From CAYFVR01 sp046541515 (lineage in GTDB: Bacteria; Desulfobacterota; Desulfobacteria; Desulfobacterales; Desulfococcaceae): DNA of 5,692 bases. The notes under the pieces are model-generated. The model had not been told where the DNA came from. It did not search any database and saw only the letters and a list, made by a program, of their open reading frames with translations. The stretch is taken from NCBI GenBank assembly GCA_046541515.1, contig JBKHDD010000247.1:1-5692 (forward strand). The letters are read 5' to 3'. Within the stretch, counting starts at the first letter, position 1. Every line of letters starts with the position of its first letter. Of this stretch, positions 5,561 to 5,692 are shown piece by piece. The position numbers were made by a program, and so were the translations under genes.

Positions 5561-5692
5561 TCATGCCTGCTCATAGGTTACTTCCGCAGCCTCCAAAACT
5601 TCCTCCCGAAAAAGGGGGTTCAATCCTTTCAGGGTATGAATTTCCACTTGGCGTTCAAATATTTGACTTAATTCGATTTCCATGCCGGAAAG
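5561..5692 (-). CDS. C-terminal fragment of a probable MntA-type minimal nucleotidyltransferase, cut by window edge
   Basis: The last 43 codons and a TGA stop of a minus-strand gene are visible; its start lies beyond the right edge. The readable part includes MEIELSQIFERQVEIHTLKG and then LFREEVLEAAEVTYE. This matches the tail of small DNA-polymerase-beta-like nucleotidyltransferases (MNT family), in which a helix, a strand with a 'grkVDlvT' pattern and a final 'lr.eVl.eAe.lYe' helix follow the catalytic GSRARG/DxD region. That catalytic region is outside the window, so activity cannot be judged. MNT proteins commonly pair with a HepT partner and act as AMP-transferring antitoxins in HepT/MntA systems. 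No HepT lies on the downstream side here, so any partner would have to be upstream, out of view. The identification rests on a short segment. Confidence 0.6.
   Translation of the reverse strand, partial: LSGMEIELSQIFERQVEIHTLKGLNPLFREEVLEAAEVTYEQA

Noticed and set aside
1..5692. CRISPR array, tRNA or rRNA genes
   Set aside because: No regularly spaced direct repeats and no tRNA- or rRNA-like segments were seen; nearly all bases are accounted for by coding sequence.

Overview
The window carries, entirely on the minus strand, a complete or nearly complete oleABCD operon for head-to-head long-chain olefin biosynthesis, read in the order oleA, oleB, oleC, oleD from right to left. Each member is recognised from catalytic motifs and from remembered similarity to the characterised Xanthomonas/Shewanella Ole proteins; no search was run. 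OleA joins two fatty acyl-CoAs into a beta-keto acid, OleD reduces it to the beta-hydroxy acid, OleC closes a beta-lactone using ATP, and OleB removes CO2 to leave an internal cis-olefin. The genes are tightly packed: oleA/oleB overlap by a few bases, oleB/oleC are 20 bases apart, and oleC/oleD overlap by 13 bases. The last gene, oleD, runs off the left edge only a few codons short of its expected end.

To the right (upstream of oleA in transcription sense) is a gap of about 115-160 bases, then a small type II toxin-antitoxin pair: an addiction-module antitoxin (PF09720-like) and a RelE/ParE-type toxin joined by an ATGA overlap. Further upstream is a 203-base gap containing a degenerate palindromic repeat, then the last 43 codons of a gene that resembles the C-terminus of a small MntA-type nucleotidyltransferase, cut by the right edge.

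The ole genes are GC-rich (one 60-base line at 961-1020 counts 67% GC), while the toxin gene is clearly more AT-rich (line 4861-4920 counts 43%), so the right third looks like accessory DNA next to a metabolic operon. The organism is a bacterium with a GC-rich genome. Separate oleB and oleC genes argue against the actinobacterial arrangement, where they are often fused. The insertion-bearing OleA, the small toxin-antitoxin genes and the GTTCCC-type hairpin would suit Desulfobacterota, Myxococcota, Planctomycetes or relatives, but the sequence does not settle the phylum. The pathway itself is described; no wholly new system is evident. The points worth a second look are the OleA variant, the start-codon/overlap architecture, and the toxin-antitoxin/repeat cluster directly upstream of the operon.
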